Positions 26,488 to 35,966 are shown, counted from the stretch's first letter. The stretch: 64,000 nucleotides of DNA from Pelosinus sp. UFO1 (GCF_000725345.1 NZ_CP008852.1:4146001-4210000), one strand, 5' to 3'. Numbers and translations: made by a program. Notes: a model not told the origin generated them from the letters alone.

Positions 26488-27042
26488 TTAAGGTACCTTA
26501 TCATTTAATAAGACCATGTGTATATGGTCTTCCCATTTACCATTTATTTTTAAATATTTATATGCCAACCCCTCGTTATAAAATCCTAACTTTTCTACTA
26601 CTCTTAAAGAATGTTTATTTCTAGGCATAATATTGGCTTCAATTCGATGTAGCCCAAATTCGTTAAATATAATTTCAATTCCTTTTTGAACTGCTTCCGT
26701 CATATAGCCCTTATTAATTTCATCTTTATCCGATTTATAACCAAGATGGCAGGATAGAAACGCACCTCTTACAATGTTGTTAAAAGCAACAGTACCTATT
26801 ACTTTGCTATTATCATCCTTCTTGAAAATCCATAATCTAATTAGGTTTTTATTTTCAATATTAACTAGATCCTTAGCTAATTGTTCTACTTGATATTTTC
26901 TTGTATAAAATTCTTCACTTCTTATTGGCTCCCACTCTGCTAAAAAGGCTCTATTCCTTGAGTAATAGTCTAAAACTAATTCTCCGTCGGTTTTGTCTAG
27001 TACTTTTAAAACAAGCCTTTTTGACTCATAAAGTCTTTGCAT
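26488..27042 (-). CDS. GNAT acetyltransferase, RimJ/RimL type
   Basis: 184 residues with the RimJ/RimL-like N-terminus SKRLVLKVLDKTDGELVLDYYSRNR, the acetyl-CoA binding region near ISNKGYMTEA-type NKGYMTEAVQKGIEIIF, and RIEANIMPRNKHSLRVVEKLGF, the GNAT motif B. It transfers an acetyl group to an N-terminal amine of a protein or small molecule. AGGAGG seven bases before ATG. It stands alone; the substrate is unknown. Confidence 0.85.
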   Translation of the reverse strand: MQRLYESKRLVLKVLDKTDGELVLDYYSRNRAFLAEWEPIRSEEFYTRKYQVEQLAKDLVNIENKNLIRLWIFKKDDNSKVIGTVAFNNIVRGAFLSCHLGYKSDKDEINKGYMTEAVQKGIEIIFNEFGLHRIEANIMPRNKHSLRVVEKLGFYNEGLAYKYLKINGKWEDHIHMVLLNDKVP

Positions 27043-27113
27043 GAAAATTCCTCCTGATGTTTATCCATATACCTATGCAAGTTTTCACCTAAGAGAATAG
27101 CGGGCTTGTTTTA

Positions 27114-28739
27114 TTATTTGTTAAATGTTTTCGGCCAAGTAAAGGTAACACTAACGCCCTGCCCCACCTGAGAATCTAGAGCAATGATACCGCCATGATA
27201 CTGAATAATTTTCTTTACAATCGTCAACCCCACTCCTGTACTCTCACTTTTATCTCTGGGTGCTAATGTTTGAAACATCCCAAATACCTTCTCATGAAAT
27301 TGAGGATCAATTCCTACACCGTTATCTTTTACATTAAACTGGTAATATTGGTCAAGATCCTTTACTGTGATGGAAATATGTCCTTCTCTTTCAATATCCC
27401 TGTACCTTATTCCATTGCCAATTAAATTAGCAAAAACTTGCCGCATCATCGTTGGATTGCTCTGTAATCTGGGCATACCATCCCCTATTGTAATGATCAC
27501 ATCATCAGGAGGCATCAACTCTTCAATGACCTGCTTAATGAGATAGCCAACATCAACATCAGCAATTTCCAGATTAACCCGTCCAATCCGTGAATATTGT
27601 AAAATACCATTAATTAATTGTTCCATCCGTTCTGTTCTACTCCGTATTAAGCCTAAATATTCTTTGGTTGTTTCACTAAGTTCTTTATCACTTAGATCTT
27701 CCTCAACCCATTGGGATAGGTGAGTAATGGCACGTAATGGCGCTTTTAAATCATGAGATGTTACATAGGCAAACTGCTCCAATTCTAAATTACTCGCTTG
27801 GAGGCAAGCAACGGCGTGATTCAACTCATCGCTTTTTTCTCTTAATTCTCCTGTACGTATCATCACCTTATGCTTTAGTTGTTCCTGCCAAATCAGCGCA
27901 GTATACAATAAACCTAGTAATAATACTAAAATAGAATAACCCAGTACCCTTACGACTGTCATTTGATGTTTTACAGACTCAGTCCATGAAATCCGTGGTC
28001 CTGCAGCGAACTCCCATTGACTATCAGGCAATAATACGGGTAAAATCAGAGGTTCCTCTTGAAAAAGCTGCTCATCTCCATAGAATACCTTCCCACCCAA
28101 CTGACGAAGAGAGAATCGAGTGTATTCGCCTTGCTGATCAAGACCAGCTTCTGCTAAAACTGCATTCATATCGATGACCATTGTTGCAAGGCCCCAGAAT
28201 TGTTGTTCTCTATATATGGACTGCCGCGCTACCAAGCCAAAACCACCTTGCAAAAGCTGATAAGGTCCATTAAGCACCATCTGCTGTGATGAAAGGGTCC
28301 GCAGTAAAGCTTCCCTTTGTTCAGGGCGAGCCGTCGAGAAAATATTTGTACCAATTATTTTTTCGTTCCCTTCGTGTGGATAAACAAGACTTGCAGTTCC
28401 ATTCGGTGCAATAATCAACGTCCGAATTCCACTTGTGGTCTTTATCAAGCCTTCCGCAAATTCATCAAAATGCATAGTCATATCGCCATGATTCCTAACA
28501 GCATCGGTAAATGCTATTAACCCTTGTAAAATTGCAAAACGTCGATTAACAGCAGCACTTAAAGCAGATGTCTTCCCAGCCAATTCAGATGCAACTGTTA
28601 CTTGAACATCCCTAATTAAGCTCTCCTCATAATGCTTTAATAAGACTAGCTCTAGCATCATACCTAGGCCAATTGTCAAAGCAAAAACAATCGTAATCTG
28701 TCGCTTGCGCCATAAAATTTGCGTATTGTTTTTTACCAT
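27114..28739 (-). CDS. membrane sensor histidine kinase with CHASE-type sensor
   Basis: 541 residues: TM1 about 14-34, an extracytoplasmic CHASE-like domain (about 40-245, with SGIRTLIIAPNG and VYPHEGNEKIIGTN), TM2 about 264-283, a short coiled linker, then HisKA with His329 in YVTSHDLKAPLRAI and a HATPase domain with NLIGNGIRYRD, DNGVGIDPQ and GVGLTIVKKI. The DLKAPLR form of the H-box is typical of phytochrome-like kinases that signal to stand-alone Rcp1-type receivers. Exactly such a receiver is encoded divergently 300 bases away. Confidence 0.92.
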   Translation of the reverse strand: MVKNNTQILWRKRQITIVFALTIGLGMMLELVLLKHYEESLIRDVQVTVASELAGKTSALSAAVNRRFAILQGLIAFTDAVRNHGDMTMHFDEFAEGLIKTTSGIRTLIIAPNGTASLVYPHEGNEKIIGTNIFSTARPEQREALLRTLSSQQMVLNGPYQLLQGGFGLVARQSIYREQQFWGLATMVIDMNAVLAEAGLDQQGEYTRFSLRQLGGKVFYGDEQLFQEEPLILPVLLPDSQWEFAAGPRISWTESVKHQMTVVRVLGYSILVLLLGLLYTALIWQEQLKHKVMIRTGELREKSDELNHAVACLQASNLELEQFAYVTSHDLKAPLRAITHLSQWVEEDLSDKELSETTKEYLGLIRSRTERMEQLINGILQYSRIGRVNLEIADVDVGYLIKQVIEELMPPDDVIITIGDGMPRLQSNPTMMRQVFANLIGNGIRYRDIEREGHISITVKDLDQYYQFNVKDNGVGIDPQFHEKVFGMFQTLAPRDKSESTGVGLTIVKKIIQYHGGIIALDSQVGQGVSVTFTWPKTFNK

Positions 28740-28873
28740 GCCACACCTTCCTCACCGACTCTCTTATCAAATAATCCCTATCCCTCTTCTATTATTTTAA
28801 AAGGAGTATTCCAATTTCATCGAATTAATAAATGCGTGCAGGATTCTCATTGTAAGTCGAGAATTATTAATTA

Positions 28874-28901
28874 TTGACTCAATTCGTCAAAATATTATAA
28901 T
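28874..28901 (+). promoter_or_regulatory. promoter of the response regulator operon, with an overlapping dyad
   Basis: TTGACT (28874-28879), 16 bases, TATAAT (28896-28901). The -35 is part of an inverted repeat TTGAC-N7-GTCAA, a possible operator. The leader is about 130 bases. Confidence 0.65.
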
Positions 28902-29039
28902 TTTTTTACATAACAATACAGGTTTCTAGTCTTGATTTTTCTTCTACTGCTATCATACACGTTAATAGTGCTGTTGTTAACTATTTTATCGCAATTCGCA
29001 TTACCATAGGTTAGCCTGTTATGAAGGAGCGTAAAGGGA

Positions 29040-29471
29040 ATGACCAGTAAAGAACTACATCTTTTACTTGTAGAAGATGATGCTGTAGACATCCTTAATG
29101 TACAGCGATCTTTCCGAAAAATGAATCTATTGAACCCGATGCATGTTGCCTACGATGGTTTAGAAGCTCTAGCCCTACTCCGCGGTACGGAAACCGCCCC
29201 TCCGATTCCTTTTCCAACACTCATTCTCCTCGACATCAATATGCCTCGTATGAACGGTCTCGAATTTTTGCGTGAACTTCGTTCTGATCAACGACTACAG
29301 CATTTAAGTGTTGTTGTATTTACGACCTCGGATGAGGAAAAGGATATCATAGAAGCTTATAATTTCCATGTGGCAGGTTATATTTTAAAACCTGTTGTTC
29401 CCGAAAAATTCTTTGAAGTTATGATTGCTATCGAAAAATATTGGAGTTTATGTGAAAATATAACCTCCTGA
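29040..29471 (+). CDS. single-domain response regulator, Rcp1-like
   Basis: 143 residues, a receiver domain only: acidic pair in LLVEDDAVD (12-17), phospho-acceptor Asp65 in LILLDINMPRMNG, Thr/Ser in VVFTTSD, Lys in GYILKPV. The long N-terminal variable part and YDGLEALALLRG match the Rcp1 family, which takes phosphate from phytochrome-type kinases. The likely partner is the divergent CHASE kinase. It precedes the REC-GGDEF-EAL gene by 10 bases, so phosphate flow to c-di-GMP output is plausible. Confidence 0.92.
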   Translation: MTSKELHLLLVEDDAVDILNVQRSFRKMNLLNPMHVAYDGLEALALLRGTETAPPIPFPTLILLDINMPRMNGLEFLRELRSDQRLQHLSVVVFTTSDEEKDIIEAYNFHVAGYILKPVVPEKFFEVMIAIEKYWSLCENITS

Positions 29472-29481
29472 GGTGATAAAA

Positions 29482-31191
29482 ATGATCAAAGATACGCTCT
29501 GCATTTTAATTATTGATGATGATAGCATTGACCGCCAAATTATTATTCGCGCCTTACGATCTAGTCAAATTATATGCACTATTTTAGAGGCAGCTGATGA
29601 AGCAAGTGGCTTAATCCTGTTAAAAGAACATACTGTTGATCTGATCTTTATTGATTATCAATTGCCAGGCAATGACGGATTGACAGTATTGCGTCGGATG
29701 AACAGCGAAGGACTTGCTATTCCCATTATCATGCTTACGGGGCATGGCGACGAAACCATCGCCGTTGAAGTAATGAAAGCTGGGGCCTATGACTATTGTT
29801 CCAAAAGCAAAATTACTCCAGATTTTCTACAAAAGCTAATCCAATACAGTCTTGAATCCTATGCCTCTCGTCAAAAAATTCTGCAAGCTAAGGAGCGAAT
29901 TCATAAACTAGCTTACTACGATAGCTTGACAACACTACCCAACCGCACCCTCTTTCATGAGCATGTTGCCCAACAACTAAATAACGCCTTGATCAATCAA
30001 GAAAGTTTGGCCCTCATCTTTCTTGACATTGATAATTTCAAATTTATTAACAATACTTGGGGTCACTCAGTGGGAGACAGTTTACTACAAGGCATTAGTG
30101 CCCGTCTCCAAAGAGCCCTCCCAGAGCAGTTTATTGCCCGCATGGGTGGCGATGAATTTATGGTATTGTTAACAAATGCGTCCATCCAAAAGACTGAAGA
30201 AGTGGTAAAAACAATCCAAACTATATTAGAACCAGTTTTCATTTATAACGACTACCATTTCTATATTACTAGTAGCATTGGTATTGCTCTTTATCCTGAC
30301 CATGGTAATCAGATGGATTTTCTACTACGTAATGCTGATACTGCTATGTATACAGCAAAAAATTTAGGGAGAAATAACTATCAATTTTATACTGCCGACA
30401 TCGGAATTGCACTCGCTGAATCTATGTCCTTAACCAATGAACTACGCCCAGCCCTGGCTAATGATGAATTTCTGCTGTATTACCAACCAAAAGTAAGTAT
30501 AAAAACTGGTCGGATTATCGGTGCTGAGGCTTTGGTACGTTGGATCAGCCCAAAATATGGGATGGTTGGGCCTGATAAATTTATTAAACTTGCCGAGGAA
30601 ACAGGCTTTATTATCACATTAGGGGAGTGGGTTTTCTATACGGCTTGTAGCCAACTTCATCAATGGCAAAAAAGAGAGCTCCCCATTGTTCCAATCGCTG
30701 TGAATTTTTCTCCGAAACAATTATTCCATCAACAAGTTCTATCAATGATTAAATCTACCCTCAATGCAACGGGTGTTGCTGCTCATTACCTAGAGATTGA
30801 AATTACTGAAAGCGCCGCTATCGAAAATGAACTATTCCTCCAATCTTTACTCCAAGAGTTGCGTAATATGGGTATCAAAATTGCTATTGATGATTTTGGG
30901 ACTGGTTACTCTTCTCTCCACAATATTGTTCAATATGCGGTAGATACTTTGAAAATTGATAGAAGTTTCATCCAAAAAGCCACTAAAGAAAATAGTAAGA
31001 CAATATTATTAGTAAGTACTATTATTACCATGGCACAAAATCTAGGGCTCAGTGTAATCGCCGAAGGAGTCGAGACTGAAGAGCAACTGGCTTTATTACA
31101 GAAACAAGGCTGCGATGAATATCAAGGTTACTTATATAGTAAACCACTCCCCGCTGAGGAATTTATTCAATTACTCCTGAAACAGCAATAA
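29482..31191 (+). CDS. REC-GGDEF-EAL c-di-GMP signalling protein
   Basis: 569 residues from ATG 29482; an in-frame GTG nine bases earlier lies inside the GAGGTGAT SD. Receiver domain with Asp58 in LIFIDYQLPG. GGDEF domain with intact RMGGDEF (222-226) but no RxxD inhibitory site at the usual position. EAL domain with GAEALVRW, NFSPKQLF, EITESA, DDFGTGYSS and AEGVETEEQ, i.e. a complete catalytic set. Both synthesis and hydrolysis of c-di-GMP look possible, with phosphorylation of the receiver likely to set the balance. It is co-transcribed with the Rcp1-like regulator and ends at a strong terminator. Confidence 0.93.
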   Translation: MIKDTLCILIIDDDSIDRQIIIRALRSSQIICTILEAADEASGLILLKEHTVDLIFIDYQLPGNDGLTVLRRMNSEGLAIPIIMLTGHGDETIAVEVMKAGAYDYCSKSKITPDFLQKLIQYSLESYASRQKILQAKERIHKLAYYDSLTTLPNRTLFHEHVAQQLNNALINQESLALIFLDIDNFKFINNTWGHSVGDSLLQGISARLQRALPEQFIARMGGDEFMVLLTNASIQKTEEVVKTIQTILEPVFIYNDYHFYITSSIGIALYPDHGNQMDFLLRNADTAMYTAKNLGRNNYQFYTADIGIALAESMSLTNELRPALANDEFLLYYQPKVSIKTGRIIGAEALVRWISPKYGMVGPDKFIKLAEETGFIITLGEWVFYTACSQLHQWQKRELPIVPIAVNFSPKQLFHQQVLSMIKSTLNATGVAAHYLEIEITESAAIENELFLQSLLQELRNMGIKIAIDDFGTGYSSLHNIVQYAVDTLKIDRSFIQKATKENSKTILLVSTIITMAQNLGLSVIAEGVETEEQLALLQKQGCDEYQGYLYSKPLPAEEFIQLLLKQQ

Positions 31192-31246
31192 AACTAAAGA
31201 CTTCTCATCAAGCTATTATCACTTATTCTATTTAAAAATAATGAAA

Positions 31247-31285
31247 AAGGCCTGCAAAGTCAAAGAACTTTGCAGGCCTTTTTTT
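31247..31285. terminator. bidirectional terminator between the GGDEF-EAL and permease genes
   Basis: Perfect 14-base arms AAGGCCTGCAAAGT (31247-31260) and complement, then TTTTTTT. A short A-run on the other side serves the convergent permease gene. Confidence 0.92.
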
Positions 31286-31294
31286 GTCATTATT

Positions 31295-32704
31295 TTATTT
31301 ATCAAGTGGAAGATTTACTGATTGTTCTTGCTCTGCAAGAGTGCTATGATGGCGACTGTAGGAGAAATATACCACCATGCCAATTACATACCATATACCG
31401 AAGAAAATGAAGGTATTCGATGGCAAATTACTAATCAAATAACCGCAGAATAGTACAGCAAGAGGTACTGTCAAAGCAACGGCAGGACAACGGAAAGGTC
31501 TGAGGGCATCTGGTTGTGTTTTTCGAAGCACCCAAACACCCGCGGAAACAATACAAAATGCAAATAACGTTCCCAAATTGCATAATTCAGCGATAATGTT
31601 GATAGGTAATAAGCCGCTTAATATACATACCACTGCACCTGTAATCATTGTAATTACATGAGGTGTACCATGAATGGGATGGATTTTTACCAAGCTTTGC
31701 GGAATCATCCCATCACGGCTCATGGCTAAGAATACACGTGTTTGCCCAAATATCATGACTAGTAATACCGTGGTAATACCACAGATTGCGCCAAGGGCTA
31801 CCACTGCGCTACCAAAATTCATGCCAATTGCGCGAAGGGCGAAAGCTACTGGCTCGCTATTGTTTAACGAGGAATAAGGGACGACGCCTGTAAGAACGGC
31901 TGCGACCGCGATATATAATACGGTACAGACCAGCAGTGAACCAACAATTCCGATGGGAATGTCTCGATTAGGATTTTTACATTCTTCTGCAGCGGTGGAT
32001 ACTGCATCAAAACCGATGTAGGCAAAGAATACAATTGCTGCGCCACTGGCAACACCACCTAAACCGAAGGGAAGGAAAGGTTCCCAGTTCGATGGGTTTA
32101 CATGAGGTGTTGCTAACAATAGGAAGAGGGCAACACACCCAAGTTTGATAAAGACCAAGACTCTATTTAATTTCGCACTTTCTTTTGTACCTAGTACAAG
32201 TAAGTAGGTCAAAAAGGAGACAATTAACACAGCGGGAACGTTAAGAATACCACCATCTGCGGGAACGGCAGTCCAAGCCTTAGGGAGGATAATTCCTGCG
32301 GTCTTCAATAAACCAACTGTATAACCAGACCAACCAGCGGCAACCGCTGCCGCTCCTACAGTGTATTCACATATAAGTGCCCACCCCACAATGAAAGCAA
32401 TAATTTCCCCTAATGACGCATAGGCAAAGGTATAGGCACTACCTGCCACCGGTATCATAGCGGCCAATTCTGCATAGGCTAATGCAGCGAACCCGCAGGC
32501 CAGACCTGATAAAACGAAGGAGAGCATGATCCCTGGTCCGGCATATTTCGCTGCTGCGACTCCAGTAAGTACAAAAATACCGGTACCGATAATACAGCCA
32601 ATTCCCAGTAACACCAAATCCACTGAACCAAGAGACTTTTTCAAGGCATGTTGTTCTGTGCCTTTTACCATATCTGCTATGCTCTTTGTACGAAACAGAT
32701 TCAT
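31295..32704 (-). CDS. amino-acid permease (APC family, cationic amino-acid transporter type)
   Basis: 469 residues with twelve helices. The N-terminal GSVDLVLLGIGCIIGTGIFVLTGVAAA and the helix 2-3 region ALAYAELAAMIPVAGSAYTFAYASLGE are typical of the CAT/YfnA-like branch. It lies 143 bases downstream of alanine dehydrogenase on the same strand, so alanine or a small neutral amino acid is a plausible substrate. A GGGAGG SD precedes the start. Substrate by context only. Confidence 0.88.
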   Translation of the reverse strand: MNLFRTKSIADMVKGTEQHALKKSLGSVDLVLLGIGCIIGTGIFVLTGVAAAKYAGPGIMLSFVLSGLACGFAALAYAELAAMIPVAGSAYTFAYASLGEIIAFIVGWALICEYTVGAAAVAAGWSGYTVGLLKTAGIILPKAWTAVPADGGILNVPAVLIVSFLTYLLVLGTKESAKLNRVLVFIKLGCVALFLLLATPHVNPSNWEPFLPFGLGGVASGAAIVFFAYIGFDAVSTAAEECKNPNRDIPIGIVGSLLVCTVLYIAVAAVLTGVVPYSSLNNSEPVAFALRAIGMNFGSAVVALGAICGITTVLLVMIFGQTRVFLAMSRDGMIPQSLVKIHPIHGTPHVITMITGAVVCILSGLLPINIIAELCNLGTLFAFCIVSAGVWVLRKTQPDALRPFRCPAVALTVPLAVLFCGYLISNLPSNTFIFFGIWYVIGMVVYFSYSRHHSTLAEQEQSVNLPLDK

Positions 32705-32847
32705 TTGGTTTCCTCCCTCTTTTTAATTGCGCTAATTTTCCGTTAATTTAAACGAAAATGATTGGATGCCAAAGTGGCGACTACTGATGCAAGGATACAG
32801 CACTCCCACCTTTAGTAATAACAATCAATCGGTTCTCTTATGGTTTA

Positions 32848-33996
32848 TTAGCCTACTAGCTCGCTAGGCAATTCGGAGGCAGTTACAATTGCCTCTGTCC
32901 AAGGAATATATTTCATGCCAAGAGAATCAGCGACTGCTTTATAAGTCACCATGCCACCTACCACATTAAGTCCTTTAGCGAGAGATTCATTTTCCTTCAC
33001 AGCCTTCTTCCATCCCTTATTCGCAATCTGCAGAGCATAATCCAAGGTTGCATTGGCTAGAGCAAAGGTGGATGTGCGGGCTACAGCGCCAGGCATATTT
33101 GCAACAGCATAATGGACCACGCCATGTTTTACGTAGGTCGGTTCGCTATGGGTAGTAATTCGATCAATGGTTTCTACGGAACCACCTTGGTCAATGGCAA
33201 CATCTACAATTACAGATCCGTCACTCATGGACTTAACCATATCTTCGCTAACAAGTTTGGGCGCTTTCGCTCCTGGCACTAACACTGCTCCTACAAGGAG
33301 GTCAGCCTTCTTCACCCAGGAGCCGATATTATAGCTATTGGACATAACAGTGGTAACTCTCCCTTGAAAGATATCATCGAGATACTGTAATCTTTCCGTT
33401 GACTTATCCAAAATTGTCACTCGAGCCCCCAGGCCTAGTGCCATTTTTGCAGCATTGGTTCCCACTATGCCGCCGCCAACGATAACGACTTGTGCTGATT
33501 CCACTCCAGGTACTCCTCCGAGAAGAATCCCCTTTCCTCCGCATGGTTTTTCTAAAAATTGTGCACCAATTTGCACTGACATACGCCCCGCTACTTCGCT
33601 CATTGGCAATAATAGAGGCAACGTACGGCCTACTTCAATTGTTTCGTAGGCTATACCTGTAACTTTATTAGCCAAAAGGGCTTTGGTTAACTCAGGTTCA
33701 GGAGCAAGATGCAAATACGTAAATAAGATTTGACCAGGTTTGAACAAATCATACTCAGAAGGCAGTGGTTCTTTGACTTTCATAATCATGTCCGCTTTAG
33801 AAAAAACTTCTTTTGCAGTGAGTAGAATTCTGGCACCAGCCGATTGATAAGCTTCATTGCTAATACCACTGCCTAATCCAGCATTATGCTCAATGACAAC
33901 AGTATGACCAGCCTTGTTCATTGCCTCTACACCAGCAGGTGTAATGGCGACGCGGTTCTCGTTGTTTTTGATTTCCCTTGGCACTCCAACAATCAT
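32848..33996 (-). CDS. ald: alanine dehydrogenase
   Basis: 382 residues. The conserved catalytic set is present: Arg15 in ENRVAITP, Lys75 in MKVKEPLP, His96 in [10 protein letters not shown], and the NAD site [19 protein letters not shown] near 170. [12 protein letters not shown] near 268 is the family signature. It catalyses L-alanine + NAD+ + water to pyruvate, ammonia and NADH. It is preceded by an excellent sigma-54 promoter and three upstream dyads, and the divergent gene encodes a sigma-54 activator with an ACT domain, so alanine-induced expression is likely. Confidence 0.95.
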   Translation of the reverse strand: MIVGVPREIKNNENRVAITPAGVEAMNKAGHTVVIEHNAGLGSGISNEAYQSAGARILLTAKEVFSKADMIMKVKEPLPSEYDLFKPGQILFTYLHLAPEPELTKALLANKVTGIAYETIEVGRTLPLLLPMSEVAGRMSVQIGAQFLEKPCGGKGILLGGVPGVESAQVVIVGGGIVGTNAAKMALGLGARVTILDKSTERLQYLDDIFQGRVTTVMSNSYNIGSWVKKADLLVGAVLVPGAKAPKLVSEDMVKSMSDGSVIVDVAIDQGGSVETIDRITTHSEPTYVKHGVVHYAVANMPGAVARTSTFALANATLDYALQIANKGWKKAVKENESLAKGLNVVGGMVTYKAVADSLGMKYIPWTEAIVTASELPSELVG

Positions 33997-34026
33997 AAAA
34001 ATGACCTCCTTTTAGTATAACTATTA

Positions 34027-34043
34027 TTGCAATTGTTGTGCCA
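34027..34043 (-). promoter_or_regulatory. sigma-54 promoter of ald
   Basis: On the minus strand TGGCACAACAATTGCAA, matching the full consensus TGGCAC-N5-TTGCA. The predicted start is near 34017, 21 bases before the ald ATG and immediately before its AAAGGAGG. Confidence 0.92.
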
Positions 34044-34147
34044 AATACTGGTAGTACAAAAACATAGGCCCTAAATTCAGCATCTATTCGTTTTTCTATA
34101 CATGGTTAATTTTTAAAACAAATAGTATTGCAACGTCCACAAATCAA

Positions 34148-34210
34148 TTGGAACAAAATCGCTCCAACAATCGGAACAATTTTGTTCCAATTGGATTAAA
34201 ATCGTTCCAA
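34148..34210. promoter_or_regulatory. three tandem 20-bp dyads, probable activator (UAS) sites
   Basis: Sites at 34148-34167 (TTGGAACAAAATCGCTCCAA), 34171-34190 (TCGGAACAATTTTGTTCCAA) and 34191-34210 (TTGGATTAAAATCGTTCCAA) share the consensus TTGGAACAAAATTGTTCCAA. Centres are 23 and 20 bases apart, 140-185 bases upstream of the sigma-54 start of ald, the usual enhancer distance. The likely ligand is the divergently encoded ACT-domain activator. Confidence 0.8.
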
Positions 34211-34269
34211 TAGTTCCTTGCAAAGACTTTTGTATACGGACATTACTTGCTTACGTGATTAATTTTTAT

Positions 34270-34298
34270 ACCATTGTAGATATTTACAATGGTATAAT
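34270..34298 (+). promoter_or_regulatory. dyad over the promoter of the ACT-domain activator gene
   Basis: A perfect 9-bp inverted repeat, ACCATTGTA (34270-34278) and TACAATGGT (34285-34293), abuts a TATAAT -10 (34293-34298). The -35 position falls within the dyad and is a poor match. It differs in sequence from the three upstream sites, so another regulator, or weak autoregulation, is possible. Confidence 0.5.
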
Positions 34299-34400
34299 AT
34301 AGTTGTCATGCTATATTTTTCCAATATGTAGTAACAGTTTCAGATAAATCTTCATATAACCATGTGACCAATTTGCTATTTGGATGGAGAGTGAATCACC

Positions 34401-35966
34401 ATGGCTACTATTTGTCTGAGAATTACCAATCAGGATCGGGTGGGACTTGTTCTTGATATCTCGCAAGTCCTGGCAAGGGATAATATTAATATCTTATCAA
34501 TGGAAGTCTCACCAAATATTATGTATCTAGAAATAGAATCACTATCACCTAATAAATATGCTTTTATCCATAAACAATTGTGTTTAATTCCACAAATTAT
34601 TACTGTCGACCTAATCTCTAATATGCCTCACCAAGAGAGAGAACAACAGCTCAAAGCTGTCATGGATACGATTGGTGATGGCATTTTAGCAATTGACAAA
34701 GAAGAAGTTATAACCCATTTCAATCCCGCCGCTGAAAAAATTCTAAGTTACCAAAGTAATGAGGTACTAGGTAAAAAAATTAAAGATATTTTCGTATCTG
34801 AGATACCTTTATTGGAAGCACTACATGAGGGGACGCCTTATAGCAATTGCGAATTCGTAGTCTCAACGACGAGAGGTAAGAGTCATTATATTACTAGTGG
34901 GTGTCCAATAAGGGACGCCAACGGTATTACTATTGGTGCAGTAGCAGTATTAAAAGCCATGCATGATGTTAAAGAGCTGGTATATTCCGTAACAAAACCT
35001 CACATTAATCGATTTGCTGACATCTTGCATGTGAGCGAAAAGATGAAACATGTCATTAATCTGGCGAAGCTTGTTGCAAAAAATGACTCTACAGTACTGA
35101 TTCGTGGAGAAAGTGGTACTGGTAAGGAACTTTTTGCCCGCTCTATCCATATGGAAAGCCTTCGTCGAGAAAAAATATTTGCTCCCATTAATTGTGCAGC
35201 TCTGCCAGATGCTTTGCTCGAAAGTGAATTATTTGGTTATGAAGACGGATCTTTTTCAGGGGCAAAAAAAGGTGGTAAAAGTGGCCTTTTTGAATATGCT
35301 AACGCTGGGACGATCTTTTTGGATGAGATTGGTGAACTCTCCGCTAGTCTTCAGGCTAAACTATTACGGGTACTGCAAGACGGCAAGATCCGGCGCATTG
35401 GCAGCAATCAAGAAATTTCTGTTGATGTTCGAATTATTGCTGCCACTCACCGGAATCTAGAAGAAATGATTCGAAAAAAAGAGTTTCGCGATGACTTATA
35501 CTATCGCCTTAATGTCATTCCTATCTACATCCCCCCACTGCGTGATCGCAAAGAAGATTTGCCTCTATTAATTGAAAGTTTATTATTAAAAATAAACCAT
35601 CGCTTAAAAAAGCAAGTAACCCATCTCTCACAGCCTGCAATGAGTAAACTGATGCAACACGATTGGCTGGGAAATGTTCGCGAATTAAGAAATGTTATTG
35701 AACGAGCAGTTAGTCTGGTTTCCCAAGGGGAAATTACCCCAGAACATATTATGTTGGATCAAATGAACTTACAAACAGCTTCTAGTGTGTTACCCATTAC
35801 AAATCGAAAATTGAAGGAAGTTCTAGCAGAAATGGAGTGCCATATTCTTCGCGAAGCGATTAAGACTCATGGGACATCACGTCAGGTTGGTAATGTCCTT
35901 GGTTTATCCCATACAGGTGTATTAAATCGAATGCGAAAATATGATCTTTCAGAAAAAAAGGTCTAG
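34401..35966 (+). CDS. ACT-PAS sigma-54 enhancer-binding protein (TyrR-like)
   Basis: 521 residues: an ACT domain at 1-70 (LRITNQDRVGLVLDISQVLARDNINILS), a PAS domain about 85-190, AAA+ domain with Walker A GESGTGKE (236-243), sigma-54 loop GSFSGA (283-288) in place of GAFTGA, Walker B TIFLDE (304-309), and a C-terminal Fis-type HTH (SRQVGNVLGLSHTGVLNRMRKY). The organisation is that of TyrR, whose E. coli form cannot use sigma-54; here the loop keeps the key Phe and Gly, and the target ald promoter is a perfect sigma-54 site, so activity with sigma-54 is likely. The ACT domain probably binds an amino acid, plausibly alanine. SD GGAGAG. Confidence 0.92.
   Translation: MATICLRITNQDRVGLVLDISQVLARDNINILSMEVSPNIMYLEIESLSPNKYAFIHKQLCLIPQIITVDLISNMPHQEREQQLKAVMDTIGDGILAIDKEEVITHFNPAAEKILSYQSNEVLGKKIKDIFVSEIPLLEALHEGTPYSNCEFVVSTTRGKSHYITSGCPIRDANGITIGAVAVLKAMHDVKELVYSVTKPHINRFADILHVSEKMKHVINLAKLVAKNDSTVLIRGESGTGKELFARSIHMESLRREKIFAPINCAALPDALLESELFGYEDGSFSGAKKGGKSGLFEYANAGTIFLDEIGELSASLQAKLLRVLQDGKIRRIGSNQEISVDVRIIAATHRNLEEMIRKKEFRDDLYYRLNVIPIYIPPLRDRKEDLPLLIESLLLKINHRLKKQVTHLSQPAMSKLMQHDWLGNVRELRNVIERAVSLVSQGEITPEHIMLDQMNLQTASSVLPITNRKLKEVLAEMECHILREAIKTHGTSRQVGNVLGLSHTGVLNRMRKYDLSEKKV

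Noticed and set aside
28895-29092. 65-codon minus-strand frame across the response-regulator promoter
   Set aside because: Overlaps a good promoter and the start of a clear receiver gene on the other strand; no SD.
32705-32847. Sigma-54 promoter before the amino-acid permease
   Set aside because: A TTGGCAT word exists on the minus strand but no GC follows at the required 10-base distance.
35104-35460. 118-codon plus-strand frame within the ACT activator gene
   Set aside because: Second frame of the same gene; the AAA+ motifs are in the longer frame.
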